64,000 nucleotides of DNA, taken from contig JAEUMY010000010.1 of assembly GCA_016791265.1 (NCBI GenBank), forward strand, positions 62,001 to 126,000, in the 5' to 3' direction. Below are positions 8,969 to 18,949 of this stretch, one piece after another; within the stretch, counting starts at the first letter, position 1, and each line of letters opens with the position of its first letter. Source of the stretch: Betaproteobacteria bacterium (GTDB taxonomy: Bacteria > Pseudomonadota > Gammaproteobacteria > Burkholderiales > Usitatibacteraceae). The translations under genes and the position numbers were made by a program. The notes beneath the pieces were generated by a model. It was not told the origin of the DNA and ran no database searches. It saw only the letters and a program-made list of their open reading frames with translations.

Positions 8969-10264
8969 GTGCGCGCGCTGCCGGTCATTCTGGTCGCGGA
9001 CGATGTGGTCGAAAATGTCCGCCTGCTCAAAAACGCGTTGCAGGAGTTGGGCGACGTGGTCTTCGCCCACAACGGCGAAGACGCGCTGACCCAGGCCATA
9101 CGCCACCGGCCGGAGATCATCCTGCTCGATGTCGGGATGCCGGTGCTGGATGGCCGTCAGGTGTGCAAGCGCCTGAAGGCCGACGAGGGCACGCGGGACA
9201 TCCCGGTGATATTCATCACCGCGGCGGGTGCGGAGGAGGACGAGGAGCGCGGTCTCGCCGCGGGCGCCATCGACTACATCACCAAGCCGTTCGCGCCAGC
9301 CATCGTGCGGGCGCGGGTGAAGAACCATCTCGCGCTGGTGAAAGCCAACGCGGCGGTGCGCGAGGCCAACGACCAGTTGCGCAAGTACAAGGCCGCCGTC
9401 GACGCGAGCAGCGCGGGCATCGTCATCACCGACCGTCAGGCCGTTGTCGAATACGCCAACACCGCGCACGCCGCGCTGACCGGCACGGACCCGGCGGCAT
9501 TGTTGGGCCGCGCCCTGCCCGTGCTCGCCGAGCCGCCGTCACCGGCCGCCGCGAGCGAATATTCGCAAGGCGAACTGTTGGCCGCGTTGCGCGCGGGCTG
9601 CGCCTGGCGCGGCGAGGTGCCCGCGCGACGCCGCGACGACACCACCGCCTGGGAGGATGTCTCGGTCGCGCCGGTCAAGGACGCGCAGGGCAGCGTCACC
9701 CACTTTGTCACCATCACCACCGACATCAGCGAACGCAAGGCGATGGAGGAGCGGCTCCGTGAAATGGCGGTGACGGACCCGCTCACCGGCGCCCTGAACC
9801 GCCGCCGCTTCATGGAGTTGGGCGAACAGGAATTCCACCGCACCCGCCGCACCGGCGAGCCGCTGTCAGTGCTGATGCTGGACATTGATCACTTCAAGCG
9901 CGTCAACGACACGCGCGGCCATCCCGCCGGCGACGCGGTGATTCGCGCGCTGGCGGATATCACGAAGCAGTCGCTGCGCGCGCTCGACACCGTGGCGCGG
10001 CTGGGTGGCGAGGAGTTCGCGGCGCTCCTGCCCATGACGCCCCTGGCTGCGGCCGCCGAGGTGGGTGAACGCATTCGCGCGGCGGTGGCGGCCAGCCCCG
10101 TGGCCTGGGAGGACCGCCCCATCGCGTTCACGGTGAGTATCGGCGCCGCCGAACTTCAGCCAACCGGTCAACACTTTGAAGCGTTGTTGGCGAGTGCCGA
10201 CCAGGCGCTGTACGAGGCCAAGCATGGCGGCCGCAACCGCGTCGTCGCGCGCGCGCCAGATTGA
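8969..10264 (+). CDS. Diguanylate cyclase, REC-PAS-GGDEF
   Basis: 431 residues from a GTG start. Receiver domain (1-120, phosphoacceptor Asp54 in LLDVGMP), a coiled linker, a PAS domain (about 135-255), then GGDEF. The active-site loop is GGEEF at 346-350, a functional variant. RALD at 337-340, five residues before it, is an intact product-inhibition I-site. The protein should make cyclic di-GMP under control of phosphorylation and a PAS ligand, in the cytosol. An exact palindrome is read as SEYSQ in the PAS region. The TonB receptor gene begins 17 nt after the stop. Confidence 0.92.
   Translation: MRALPVILVADDVVENVRLLKNALQELGDVVFAHNGEDALTQAIRHRPEIILLDVGMPVLDGRQVCKRLKADEGTRDIPVIFITAAGAEEDEERGLAAGAIDYITKPFAPAIVRARVKNHLALVKANAAVREANDQLRKYKAAVDASSAGIVITDRQAVVEYANTAHAALTGTDPAALLGRALPVLAEPPSPAAASEYSQGELLAALRAGCAWRGEVPARRRDDTTAWEDVSVAPVKDAQGSVTHFVTITTDISERKAMEERLREMAVTDPLTGALNRRRFMELGEQEFHRTRRTGEPLSVLMLDIDHFKRVNDTRGHPAGDAVIRALADITKQSLRALDTVARLGGEEFAALLPMTPLAAAAEVGERIRAAVAASPVAWEDRPIAFTVSIGAAELQPTGQHFEALLASADQALYEAKHGGRNRVVARAPD
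9555..9566. repeat. Iterated palindrome, exact copy 3
   Basis: GCGAATATTCGC inside the diguanylate cyclase gene, read as Ser-Glu-Tyr-Ser-Gln in the PAS domain. Confidence 0.95.
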
Positions 10265-10281
10265 GAAACTCGGAGAACTTC

Positions 10282-12249
10282 ATGCGCACTTCGCGAAATG
10301 TGTTCGCCCGTCGCCTGAGCCGACCGGCGAATTCGATCAAACCCGCCCGCAGCGACTCAGCGAAGCCCCCCGGACTTCGCTGGGCCGCGCCACTGGTTTT
10401 GGCGCTCGCCGTCCATGCGGCCACCGTCTGCGCGCAGGACACTCGCATCGAGCAACTGCGCGGCATGTCGCTCAACGATCTGCTCCAGGTCGACATCAGC
10501 ACCGGCACGAGCAAGCTCATCCATCAGGCGCCCGGTGTCGCCTATGTCATCACCGGCCCGGACATCTCGCGCATGGGTGCGCGCAACGTGCGCGACGTGC
10601 TGGAGAGTCTGCCCGGATTCAACATCCATCTCTTTCAAGGCATCGTGAACGCCCCGCTGGTGGACCTGCGCGGCGTGGTGAGCGAGCGCGGCGGCTATCT
10701 TCTGTTTCTTCGCGACGGCCGGCCGCTCAGGTTGCTGTCGAACAACACGTTTCCGGAAATTTTCCGGCTCCCGGTGCATTTCATCGAGCGCATCGAAATC
10801 ATGCGCGGGCCGGCCTCGGCGGTCTATGGCGCCGACGCGCTGGCGGGCGCGGTGAACATCATCACCAAGAATCGGCCGGATGAAGCCGGCCTGCGCATGG
10901 GTGAGCATGAGCTCGCGGCCGGCTGGGCGGGATTGCACGGCCAATCCCGCTGGTTTGACTGGTCGCTCGCCGCGAGCAGCACGCGCTACGACGAAGAGAC
11001 ACCCACCCGCCGGCGCCAACCCGCGCTGCAGTTCACCCAGAACTTCGCGCAACGCTACAGCGACATCGACGCCAAGCTTTCGGCCGGGCCGCTCAAGCTT
11101 TCGCTGTGGGCGCTCAACTCGGGCAAGGACGAGACCGGCAACCCCGCCAATCCGCTCGGCTTCACCACCGTCAGGACCAAGCATCGCCACGCCGACATCG
11201 AATACGGCGCGAAACTCTCGCCGACGATGGAGCTGAAGGCGGACGTGTTCTACACCTATTTTCGCGGCACGCGGTTCAACGAAATCATCCAGGGCCGGCC
11301 CGTCAGCGGCGACAACGGCGAGGAGCGCTCAACCGCCACCGTCTCCGTCACCGAGTCGCGCTTCGCCAATCATCGCATGCGCCTCATCGCCGGACTGATG
11401 CGTGAGCGGCGCGGCAATTTCAACCCGGCCTCGTCAACACCGGGCGCCGCCACGGACCGCGCCTTCCGCAGCTCGCGGTTTGTCTCCGTGCAGGACGAAT
11501 TCGCGTTCACCGAAAACTGGGAGCTCACGGCCGGCGTGCGCGTGGATCGCTTCGACGACCTCGGCAGCATCACCAGCCCGCGTGCGGGCTTGGTGTGGAC
11601 GGTCAATCCCCGGCTCACGGCCAAGCTCTTGCAGTCGCGCGGCTTCCGCGTGCCCGGACCCTCCACCACCAACACCGCCTCCACGCGCCCCGAGGACATG
11701 AAAAACGTCGAGCTCGCCCTCGACTGGAGGCCGGTGCCCGAATGTCGCGCGGTGTTCAATCTCTTCCGCTACACCACCAACAACCTTTTGTTGAGCGGCC
11801 AGCCCGGCCAGCAGCCGGTCTCGAGCGAAGGACGCGGCGGCGAGGCGGAAGTGTCCTGGTCGCCCACGTCGAAAGTGAAGCTCGATGCCGCCATGACCCT
11901 GCTCGACGCGGAGAATCGCGCCACCGGCGCGCGCATCGCCTACACCCCGAAGCGCTCGGCCAAGGCATCGGCGACCTGGCGGCCGCGCGACGACTGGAGC
12001 GCCACCCTGCGCTACGAAGGTTATTGGGATCGCGTGCGCCCCGCCAACGACCCCCGGCCGGCGCTGGAGGACATCCAGTTGGCCCATGCGACCTTGCGTC
12101 ACGAATATTCGCGTTCGGTGTCGCTGATGCTGGCGGTGCATAACCTCGCCGACCGCCGCACCTGGGTCCCGACGCTCTCCGGCGCCAACAACGACGACTA
12201 CCGACTCGGTCCCCGCCAGGTGTTCGCCCAGGTGGAAGTGCGCTTTTGA
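10282..12249 (+). CDS. TonB-dependent outer-membrane receptor
   Basis: 655 residues. The ATG at 10282 has GGAG a few bases upstream. A long N-terminus with a signal sequence (WAAPLVLALAVHAATVCAQD, cleavage near residue 52) is followed by the LNDLLQVDIS segment, a plug domain (GVAYVITGPDI, LESLPGFNIH, IMRGPASAVYGADALAGAVNIITK) and a beta-barrel ending in the outer-membrane signature VFAQVEVRF. It should take up, or sense, an unknown ligand across the outer membrane. It sits between a diguanylate cyclase and a YfiR gene whose start overlaps its stop. A one-mismatch palindrome is read as HEYSRS near the end. Confidence 0.92.
   Translation: MRTSRNVFARRLSRPANSIKPARSDSAKPPGLRWAAPLVLALAVHAATVCAQDTRIEQLRGMSLNDLLQVDISTGTSKLIHQAPGVAYVITGPDISRMGARNVRDVLESLPGFNIHLFQGIVNAPLVDLRGVVSERGGYLLFLRDGRPLRLLSNNTFPEIFRLPVHFIERIEIMRGPASAVYGADALAGAVNIITKNRPDEAGLRMGEHELAAGWAGLHGQSRWFDWSLAASSTRYDEETPTRRRQPALQFTQNFAQRYSDIDAKLSAGPLKLSLWALNSGKDETGNPANPLGFTTVRTKHRHADIEYGAKLSPTMELKADVFYTYFRGTRFNEIIQGRPVSGDNGEERSTATVSVTESRFANHRMRLIAGLMRERRGNFNPASSTPGAATDRAFRSSRFVSVQDEFAFTENWELTAGVRVDRFDDLGSITSPRAGLVWTVNPRLTAKLLQSRGFRVPGPSTTNTASTRPEDMKNVELALDWRPVPECRAVFNLFRYTTNNLLLSGQPGQQPVSSEGRGGEAEVSWSPTSKVKLDAAMTLLDAENRATGARIAYTPKRSAKASATWRPRDDWSATLRYEGYWDRVRPANDPRPALEDIQLAHATLRHEYSRSVSLMLAVHNLADRRTWVPTLSGANNDDYRLGPRQVFAQVEVRF
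12101..12112. repeat. Iterated palindrome, 11/12 match
   Basis: ACGAATATTCGC, first base changed, in the TonB-dependent receptor gene and read as Glu-Tyr-Ser in a late barrel strand. Confidence 0.7.
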
Positions 12250-12788
12250 AGCGGCGACTCGCTCTGCGTGCGGCGCCGCTGGCCGGGGCGCTGCTCTGGG
12301 GGGCGCTCGCGGGCGGGCGGGCACTCGCGCAGGCGCCCGCCATCGACAAGGCCGACCTGGTGAAAGTCTCGGTCATCGAAAAAGTCGTGCGCTTCATCGA
12401 CTGGCCGCCGATGCGCGAGGCGCAGTTCTTCCTCTGCGCGCCGGCCGAACATCCACAGATGTCCGCGCTGAAGGCGTACTACGAAAACGTCACCATCGGT
12501 GACAAGCCGGTGTCGGTGCAGGCGGTGAAGCGCGGCGACCGCGTGCCGTGCCGCGTGTTGTTCATGGCGCCGGCCGACCTGAGTCAGCCCGAGCGCATCC
12601 GCGGACACCTTGAGCGGGGGCAGACATTGCTGATCGCTGAAGGCGCCGACGCCGCCGCCAAGGGTGTGCATATCGCGTTCTACATCGACGCCGGCCGATT
12701 GAAGCTCGAAGTGAACCGCAAGTCGCTGGAGACGAGCGGATTGAAGGCGAGCTTCCGCTTGCTGGAAGTCGCACGGGTGGTGGACTGA
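12246..12788 (+). CDS. YfiR-family periplasmic protein (DUF4154)
   Basis: 180 residues from a TTG start that overlaps the receptor stop. A signal peptide ([18 protein letters not shown]) precedes the YfiR fold: [18 protein letters not shown], a central PCRVLFM, then GQTLLIAEG and [15 protein letters not shown]. In Pseudomonas, YfiR is a periplasmic redox-sensitive inhibitor of the diguanylate cyclase YfiN. Here there is no YfiN, but a kinase with a matching membrane sensor lies 1 nt downstream. Inference: this protein relays the receptor's or envelope's state to that kinase. Confidence 0.85.
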   Translation: MKRRLALRAAPLAGALLWGALAGGRALAQAPAIDKADLVKVSVIEKVVRFIDWPPMREAQFFLCAPAEHPQMSALKAYYENVTIGDKPVSVQAVKRGDRVPCRVLFMAPADLSQPERIRGHLERGQTLLIAEGADAAAKGVHIAFYIDAGRLKLEVNRKSLETSGLKASFRLLEVARVVD

Positions 12789-12789
12789 C

Positions 12790-15700
12790 ATGAAACGACT
12801 GCTCGCTGATCTCTCGCTCGCGCGCAAACTGATGCTGGTCACCATGACCATCGTGCTCGCCGCCACGGTCACGATGCTGGTCTTCGTCGAACGTCAGGCG
12901 CGGCAGACGCGCGCGGAGCAGTTTCGCCAGAACGCGCTGGCCCAGGCGCGCCTGGTGGCGGAGTACTCCGCGGCGCCCTTGGTGTTCGAAGACGCGAAGG
13001 GCGCCACCGAGTTGCTCGCCAAACTCGCGCAGGACCCGGATGTGCGTTACGTGCGCCTGCTCGACACGAAAAGTCGGGCGCTGGCGCGCGTCCCGGCCGA
13101 TGCCGCCGAGCCACCCGCGCTGAACGGCGCCGACTCGCTTTTGGATGATGCGGGCACGCTGCACGTGGCCGTGCCCATCGCGCTGCAAGGACCGCTCGGG
13201 CGGCTGGAAGTGGGCTATCGCACGCAGCAATTGGCGGCGGTGTCGCTGCGCGACCAGCGCTTTCTCTTGCTGCTGCTCATCGGCGTGATGGTGGCGAGTT
13301 ATCTGCTGACGCTGCTGCTGCAACGCTTCATCACGGAGCCGTTGCTGAAATTGGAGCGCCACGCGCGTCAACTCGCCGAATCGCACGACTACGGCGGACG
13401 CCTCGAACCGCCGGGCAAGGACGAGGTCGGCAGCCTCTACGAAGGCTTCAACCATCTGTTGGACCGCATCCAGGCGCGCGAGGCCGACGTGCTCGAGCTG
13501 AACCGGTCGCTGGAAGACAAGGTGGCCGAGCGCACCCGTGATCTCGAGGAGGAACGCGACCGCGCGGACAAGGCGAGCCTCTCCAAGAGCGAGTTCCTGG
13601 CCAACATGAGCCACGAGATTCGCACGCCCATCAACGCGATCACCGGCTTCACCGCGCTGGCGTTGCGCACCCCACTCAACGCGAAACAGACGGGCTATCT
13701 CGAACGCATCCAGACCGCGTCGCAAGGCCTGTTGCACATCGTCAACGACCTCCTCGATTTCTCCAAGATCGAGGCCGGGCAGATGGACCTCGAGACGATT
13801 CCGTTCACGCTCTCCGAAGTGATCGACACCGTCGTCGCCTATGTCGGCACGCTCGCCGAAAAGAAGGGGCTGGAACTGCTGGTGCATGTCGCGCCGGATG
13901 TGCCCGCGCGGCTGGTGGGCGACCCGCTCCGCGTGGGACAAGTGCTGACCAATCTGGCCAACAACGCGGTCAAGTTCACTGCGGCGGGTGAAGTCGAGCT
14001 GAAGGTGGTGGTGGCCGAGTGCCACGATGACACGGTGACGCTGCGCTGCTCGGTGCGCGACACGGGCATCGGCCTCACACCCGAGCAGGCGGGCAAACTG
14101 TTCCAGGCGTTCACCCAGGCCGACACCTCGACCACGCGACGCTTCGGCGGCACCGGGCTCGGTCTGGTCATCGCGCGGCGATTCACCGAACTGATGAAAG
14201 GCCGCATCTGGCTGGAGAGCGCGCCCGGCACGGGGTCGGTGTTCCACTGCACGATGACCTTCACCGTGGCGGGGGCGGACCCGGCGGCCTTGCCGCCCGC
14301 GGATGCGGCGTTGCTGAGAGGTGTCGCAGCGCTCGTGGTGGACGACAACGCCAACGCGCGCCAGATTCTGCTTGCGCAATTGCAGGCGTTCGGCATGCGC
14401 GCCAAGGCGGTCGAGAGCGGCGAGGTGGCGCTGGACGCGCTGCGCGCCGCGTCCGAGGCGGGTGACCCGTATCCGCTGGTGTTGATGGACTGGAAGATGC
14501 CCGGCATGGATGGCATCGCGGCGACACAGGCCATTCGCGCCGACGCAAGGATCGCGGGCACGCCCGTGGTCATCATGGTGACGGCGTTCGGCCGCGAGCA
14601 ATCGCTCTCCGCGCCGGAGAACATGGCGCTCCTGGACGGCGTGCTGCTGAAGCCGGTGACGCCATCGCTGCTCGCGGAGACGCTGGCGCGCGCCATCTCT
14701 CCGGCCGGGCGCGGCACGGGCGAGGCCACACGCACGCCACTCGCCCCTGCGGCCGCGGGCGCGCGCGCGCCCCGTCTCAACGGTCTCTCCATCCTGCTGG
14801 TGGAGGACAATCCGATCAACCAGCAGCTCGCGCAGGAACTGCTGGAACAGGAGGGTGCGAATATTCGCGTCGCCGGCGACGGCGCGGAGGCGCTCGCCGC
14901 GCTCGGCGGCGCGGGGACCTTCGACGTGGTGCTGCTCGATCTGCAGATGCCGGTGATGGACGGTTACGAGGCCGCGCGCCGCATCCGCGCCGAGGCGAGG
15001 TGGAACAGACTGCCCCTCATCGCCATGACCGCGCACGCGATGGCCGAGGAGCGCGAGCGTTGCCTGGCCGCCGGCATGCAGGACCATCTATCCAAACCCA
15101 TCGATCCCGATCTGATGGTGAACAAGATCATGCGCGCCGTCGGGCCGGCGGCGCTCGCCGCCGCCGCCGAGCGCGGCAGCGGCCCGGCGCCCACGCGGCG
15201 TGCCTCGCGCGACCGACCCGACCGGTCCATCGACGCCGCCGCGCTGGCGCCCGCCCACCTGCCAGGCGTCGACGTCGCCACCGGGCTCGCTCGCTGCATG
15301 CACGACGCGGCGCTCTATCGCGACCTCTTGCGCCAGTTCCGCCAGAACCACGCCGATGCGGATGCGCGCATGACCACACTCCTGGCCGAAGACCGGGACA
15401 AAGCCGCGTTCCTCGCTCACGCGTTGAAGGGCAGCGCGGGCAATCTCGGCGCGGATGCGCTGTCGCAGACGGCCGGCGCCATCGAGGACGCGCTGCGCCA
15501 TGCGAAGACGGCGGAACTCCCGGCGCTGGTCGAGCGATTCAACGCGGCGTTCCGCGAAGTGCGTGATGGCCTCACGCCACTGCTGGATGCCGCTTCACCC
15601 GGCGCGGCAACGGCCCCCGCCGAATCGGCCAAGATGCCGCCCGATCCGGATGCGCGCGCGGCCATCGAGGCGCTTGGTACCCTGCTCGCCCGAAACGACA

Positions 15701-15834
15701 CGCGCGCGGAGCAGGCGCTGGTGGCATTGCGCCAGCTATTCGTCGACGGCGAGCCCGCGTGGGTCGCGGCGGTGGCGGAAGCGGTGGCGCAGCTCGACTA
15801 CGCGAAAGCGGCGAGGCAGTTGCCCCGGCGCTGA
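12790..15834 (+). CDS. Hybrid sensor histidine kinase, CHASE8-HAMP-HK-REC-REC-HPt
   Basis: 1014 residues. One membrane helix (about 10-32), a periplasmic CHASE8-like sensor (33-150), a second helix (about 157-177), HAMP, a coiled coil, HisKA with phosphoacceptor His275 in NMSHEIRTP, HATPase (DTGIGL, GGTGLGL), two receivers (Asp567 in LMDWKMP, Asp717 in LLDLQMP) and a C-terminal HPt with His877 in AHALKGSAG. This is a complete BarA-like phosphorelay in one chain. It is coupled to the YfiR gene 1 nt upstream. The second receiver carries an exact palindrome read as GANIRVA, where family members usually have a similar GA-x-V-x-x-A segment. Confidence 0.94.
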   Translation: MKRLLADLSLARKLMLVTMTIVLAATVTMLVFVERQARQTRAEQFRQNALAQARLVAEYSAAPLVFEDAKGATELLAKLAQDPDVRYVRLLDTKSRALARVPADAAEPPALNGADSLLDDAGTLHVAVPIALQGPLGRLEVGYRTQQLAAVSLRDQRFLLLLLIGVMVASYLLTLLLQRFITEPLLKLERHARQLAESHDYGGRLEPPGKDEVGSLYEGFNHLLDRIQAREADVLELNRSLEDKVAERTRDLEEERDRADKASLSKSEFLANMSHEIRTPINAITGFTALALRTPLNAKQTGYLERIQTASQGLLHIVNDLLDFSKIEAGQMDLETIPFTLSEVIDTVVAYVGTLAEKKGLELLVHVAPDVPARLVGDPLRVGQVLTNLANNAVKFTAAGEVELKVVVAECHDDTVTLRCSVRDTGIGLTPEQAGKLFQAFTQADTSTTRRFGGTGLGLVIARRFTELMKGRIWLESAPGTGSVFHCTMTFTVAGADPAALPPADAALLRGVAALVVDDNANARQILLAQLQAFGMRAKAVESGEVALDALRAASEAGDPYPLVLMDWKMPGMDGIAATQAIRADARIAGTPVVIMVTAFGREQSLSAPENMALLDGVLLKPVTPSLLAETLARAISPAGRGTGEATRTPLAPAAAGARAPRLNGLSILLVEDNPINQQLAQELLEQEGANIRVAGDGAEALAALGGAGTFDVVLLDLQMPVMDGYEAARRIRAEARWNRLPLIAMTAHAMAEERERCLAAGMQDHLSKPIDPDLMVNKIMRAVGPAALAAAAERGSGPAPTRRASRDRPDRSIDAAALAPAHLPGVDVATGLARCMHDAALYRDLLRQFRQNHADADARMTTLLAEDRDKAAFLAHALKGSAGNLGADALSQTAGAIEDALRHAKTAELPALVERFNAAFREVRDGLTPLLDAASPGAATAPAESAKMPPDPDARAAIEALGTLLARNDTRAEQALVALRQLFVDGEPAWVAAVAEAVAQLDYAKAARQLPRR
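14857..14868. repeat. Iterated palindrome, exact copy 4
   Basis: GCGAATATTCGC in the second receiver domain of the hybrid kinase gene, read as Ala-Asn-Ile-Arg. Confidence 0.95.
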
Positions 15835-15849
15835 CCGATTCAGCGTGAT

Positions 15850-15861
15850 GCGAATATTCGC
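15850..15861. repeat. Iterated palindrome, exact copy 5
   Basis: In the gap after the hybrid kinase; symmetry extends to 16 bp (ATGCGAATATTCGCAT, 15848-15863). Paired with the next copy 39 bp away. Confidence 0.95.
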
Positions 15862-15888
15862 ATCGGTCCCAATTGCTCCGATCGCGGT

Positions 15889-15900
15889 GCGAATATTCGC
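15889..15900. repeat. Iterated palindrome, exact copy 6
   Basis: Second copy in the 139-bp gap between the hybrid kinase and the TPR-GAF-GGDEF gene, flanked as TGCGAATATTCGCA. Confidence 0.95.
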
Positions 15901-15973
15901 ATTCAAACAAAACAGGCCGGCACGCCCGCCGCCGCACGTCGCCCAACCGGCAGGTCGGGCGTAAACTTTCGAG

Positions 15974-18679
15974 ATGCTGCTGTACGCCCCTGAAGACCAC
16001 GTCATCAGCCTTGAAGCCCGGCTCGCCGCCAGCGACGGCGGCGCGCGCCCGGCTTTGCTGGTGGAGGCGGCATGGTTCCTTCGCGAACGCGACAGCCAGC
16101 GCGCGCTGGCGCTGGCGGACGAAGCCGACCAGGCCCTGCTGATCTCGCCGGATGCGGCCCTCTCCGCGCGACTGGCACTGACACGATCCGACATCAAGGC
16201 CCTGATCAACGACTTGAACGCGAGTCACGAGTGGCTCGCCCGCGCCCACGCGCACTATGCCGCGACCGCCGATGCCACCGGCCTTTGCGACGTGTGTGTC
16301 GCGCAAACAGTGCAGGCCGTCATGGCGGGCGACACGCTGTCCGCGCGCGCGGCCTGCGACCGGGCGCTCGTGCATGCGGACGCGGCGGGCGACCCCGTGC
16401 GCAAGGCGCTGGTGCAGGGGTGGAATGCCTATTTCGTCGCGCTCTCCGATCCGGTCGCGGCGCTGGACGAGATCGACCGATTGCGCGCCGCGCACCCCGA
16501 GGCGGGCGCGCCGCTCTTCGCGCTGCTCAACGCGACGGAGGCGGCCGCCAGCTTCTGGCGTGATCCGACCCGCTCGTTGGCGGCGGGGCTGCGCACCCGC
16601 GAATTGGCGCGCACGGTGGGCATGCTGCGCCTGGCCATCATCGCGTCAGTCAATGGCGGCTGGGTGCTGGAGGTGCTGGGCGACTACGACGGCGCGCTGG
16701 AATGCATCGAGTGGGGCGTGACCCATGCGCGCCAGGCTGGCTGGCCCACCGTGATGGCGACGGCGATGGTTCGACTGGGCGCGGTGCTGTGCGAGCTGGG
16801 CGATCTCGACCGCGCGCACGATGTCATCCGCGAAACGCTGGCCTGCCTTGACCCATTGCCGCGCAGCATGCATCGCGGCATCGCCTTGGCGTCGCTGGGA
16901 CAGGTGCTGCTTCGCCAGGGCCGCGCGACCGAGGCGGTGGCCGCATGCCGTGACGCGGTGCGCATCTGCCGCGATCTCAACTCGACCGACAACCTCGTCG
17001 ACGGCGCCTTGCAACTGGCGCGCGCGCTGTCAGCCGCAGGTGACGCCGACGGGGCCCTCGCTTCACTGGACGAGGCGAGACAACTCATCGCCGCGCATGG
17101 CTACACAGAGCGCGGCGTCGCGCTGCATCAGGCGCTCGCGGAAATGCACGCGGCCCATGCGCTGGCCCCGCCACCCGGCGTGCCGCCCGCCGCCGTGCGC
17201 CTGCACTTTCTCGAAGAAGCGCTGAAAGCCGGGCGCGCCGTCGAAGGCTGGCAGCCCAACGCATCGCTGCTCCTGGCGCTGGCGGACGCGTGTCACGCGA
17301 GCGGCGACACTGAACGCGCCTACGACTACGCGCGGCAGGCGCTGAAGAGCGCGCAAAGCCATGCCAACCGCCAGGCGGCCAATCGCTCCCTTCTGCTCGA
17401 GGCGCGGCACGCCACGGAGAAGGCGCAGGCCGAGGCGGCGCATCACCGCGCAATGGCCGCGACCCTCACCCAGCAATCGCGCACGCTGGAGGAATTGGGC
17501 CGCATCGGTCAAGAGATCACCGCGCAACTGGACGAGAGCGCCATCATCGCGACGCTGGGCCGGCACATCGGCGCGCTGGCCGACGCGCCGCACCTGGCCG
17601 TGTGGCTGCTGGACGCGGATGGAAAGCACCTGAAGCTTCGCCACGGCATCGAGGACGGCCGACCGCTGGCGGTGCATAAAGTCGCGCTGAACAACGCCGA
17701 CTCGCTGTCCGCCGCGTGTGTGAACACCGGCAAGGAAATCCTGGTCGAGGAGGCGCCCGGCAGCGTGGTCGCGACGCTGCCCGGCACACGCGCCATGCTC
17801 ACCGCGTACTTCGCGCCGCTTGCCGTCGCCGGCCGGGTGCTGGGCGCCATCACGCTGCAGTCCGCGCTGCCGCATGCCTATGGCGAACGCGAGCTGCTCA
17901 TCTTCCGCACGCTGGCCGCATACACCGCCATCGCACTGGACAACACCCGCGCCTACGACGAGCTGCAGCGCGCCCGCGAGCGGCTGGAAGAAGCGAGCCT
18001 CACCGACCCGCTCACGGGTTTGCGCAACCGCCGCCACCTGCAGCAGCACATCGACGCCGATGTGGCACTGGCGCTGCGCGCGCACCAGCAGGGCCAGCCC
18101 GACAACGCCGACCTGATTTTCCTCTTGGTCGACATCGATCACTTCAAACAGGTGAACGACCGACATGGACACGCGGCGGGTGACGCGGTGCTGATCGAGA
18201 TGCGCGAACGCCTCGCCCCGCTGTTTCGCGCGACCGATCACCTCGTGCGCTGGGGCGGCGAGGAATTCCTCATCGTGGCGCGCGCCACGCACCGCTCCCG
18301 CATGCCGGAGCTGGCCGAGCGCATCTGCGCCGCCGTGCGCGACCAGCCCATCATGCTGCCCGATGGCACCGCCCTGCCTCGCACCTGCTCCATTGGCGCC
18401 GCGTGCCTGCCATTCGACCCGAAATGGCCACGCACTCAGCGCTGGCAGGACGTGCTGGAGCTGGCCGACACCGCGCTCTACGCCGCCAAGAACGCCGGCC
18501 GCGACGGCTGGGCCGCGCTGGTGGCGCCCGATGGCGGCGTGCCGGTGGGTGCGAATATTCGCAATGTGACTGAAGCGGTGCGTGATGGCGCCGTGCTGCT
18601 GCAGGGCTCGTTGCCGCGCGAACGATTGTTGGACGCATTGAAAGTCGCTTTGGGCGGCCCGCCTGCAACGCCGAGTTGA
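15974..18679 (+). CDS. Diguanylate cyclase with TPR-like and GAF domains
   Basis: 901 residues, soluble. About 500 residues of helical TPR-like repeats (pairs such as LASLGQVLLRQGRATEAVAA) are followed by a coiled coil, a GAF domain (about 510-660) and GGDEF. The catalytic loop is GGEEF at 761-765, with RATD five residues before it as the inhibitory I-site. It makes cyclic di-GMP in response to a small molecule or partner. TAAACT at 15962 lies 7 nt before the ATG, so the message may be almost leaderless. An exact palindrome near the C-terminus is read as GANIRNV. Confidence 0.9.
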   Translation: MLLYAPEDHVISLEARLAASDGGARPALLVEAAWFLRERDSQRALALADEADQALLISPDAALSARLALTRSDIKALINDLNASHEWLARAHAHYAATADATGLCDVCVAQTVQAVMAGDTLSARAACDRALVHADAAGDPVRKALVQGWNAYFVALSDPVAALDEIDRLRAAHPEAGAPLFALLNATEAAASFWRDPTRSLAAGLRTRELARTVGMLRLAIIASVNGGWVLEVLGDYDGALECIEWGVTHARQAGWPTVMATAMVRLGAVLCELGDLDRAHDVIRETLACLDPLPRSMHRGIALASLGQVLLRQGRATEAVAACRDAVRICRDLNSTDNLVDGALQLARALSAAGDADGALASLDEARQLIAAHGYTERGVALHQALAEMHAAHALAPPPGVPPAAVRLHFLEEALKAGRAVEGWQPNASLLLALADACHASGDTERAYDYARQALKSAQSHANRQAANRSLLLEARHATEKAQAEAAHHRAMAATLTQQSRTLEELGRIGQEITAQLDESAIIATLGRHIGALADAPHLAVWLLDADGKHLKLRHGIEDGRPLAVHKVALNNADSLSAACVNTGKEILVEEAPGSVVATLPGTRAMLTAYFAPLAVAGRVLGAITLQSALPHAYGERELLIFRTLAAYTAIALDNTRAYDELQRARERLEEASLTDPLTGLRNRRHLQQHIDADVALALRAHQQGQPDNADLIFLLVDIDHFKQVNDRHGHAAGDAVLIEMRERLAPLFRATDHLVRWGGEEFLIVARATHRSRMPELAERICAAVRDQPIMLPDGTALPRTCSIGAACLPFDPKWPRTQRWQDVLELADTALYAAKNAGRDGWAALVAPDGGVPVGANIRNVTEAVRDGAVLLQGSLPRERLLDALKVALGGPPATPS
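18551..18562. repeat. Iterated palindrome, exact copy 7
   Basis: GCGAATATTCGC near the 3' end of the TPR-GAF-GGDEF gene, read as Ala-Asn-Ile-Arg after the cyclase domain. Confidence 0.95.
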
Positions 18680-18768
18680 CCACCCGATCTTGAGAGCAGA
18701 GTTCTTGCAGCAACCGCGGCACTTGCGTCCGAGCGGTCCGGCACGGATTCCCCAGTCGCCTCCGACGA

Positions 18769-18794
18769 CCGGGGAACCCTGTTCCCGGGGTTTT
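18769..18794 (+). terminator. Weak intrinsic terminator after the TPR-GAF-GGDEF gene
   Basis: GGGAAC (18772-18777), a 3-nt loop and GTTCCC (18781-18786), extendable by two G-C pairs across one bulge, then TTTT at 18791-18794. The T-run is short and the hairpin lies 90 nt past the stop. Confidence 0.35.
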
Positions 18795-18795
18795 C

Positions 18796-18845
18796 CGCTT
18801 GTCCGCGCTTATCCGAGCTTGTCCTCGCTTATCCCCGCTTATCCC
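18796..18845 (+). repeat. Five tandem 10-bp repeats upstream of the metzincin gene
   Basis: Five consecutive units follow CGCTTRTCCN: CGCTTGTCCG, CGCTTATCCG, AGCTTGTCCT, CGCTTATCCC, CGCTTATCCC. The 10-bp period puts every unit on nearly the same face of the helix. The array ends about 105 bp before the protease start, so it may be a regulator-binding array. The rest of the 270-bp gap shows nothing clear. Confidence 0.75.
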
Positions 18846-18949
18846 CCGTCCCATGACTCGCCCCATGAACGCGGCATGAAACCGGGCATGCGAGTTGCTC
18901 GTATGATTCGAATCGAACCAGCCCCCGCATTTGGGGAAGAAGGCTTGCC

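Noticed and set aside
12562..15087. An 841-codon open frame on the minus strand
   Set aside because: It lies opposite the hybrid kinase gene, is rich in Arg, Gly and His as shadows of GC-rich genes are, and shows no domain.
15974..18679. The helical N-terminal half as a LuxR/MalT-type transcription activator
   Set aside because: No ATPase motifs and no helix-turn-helix; the C-terminus is plainly GAF plus GGDEF.
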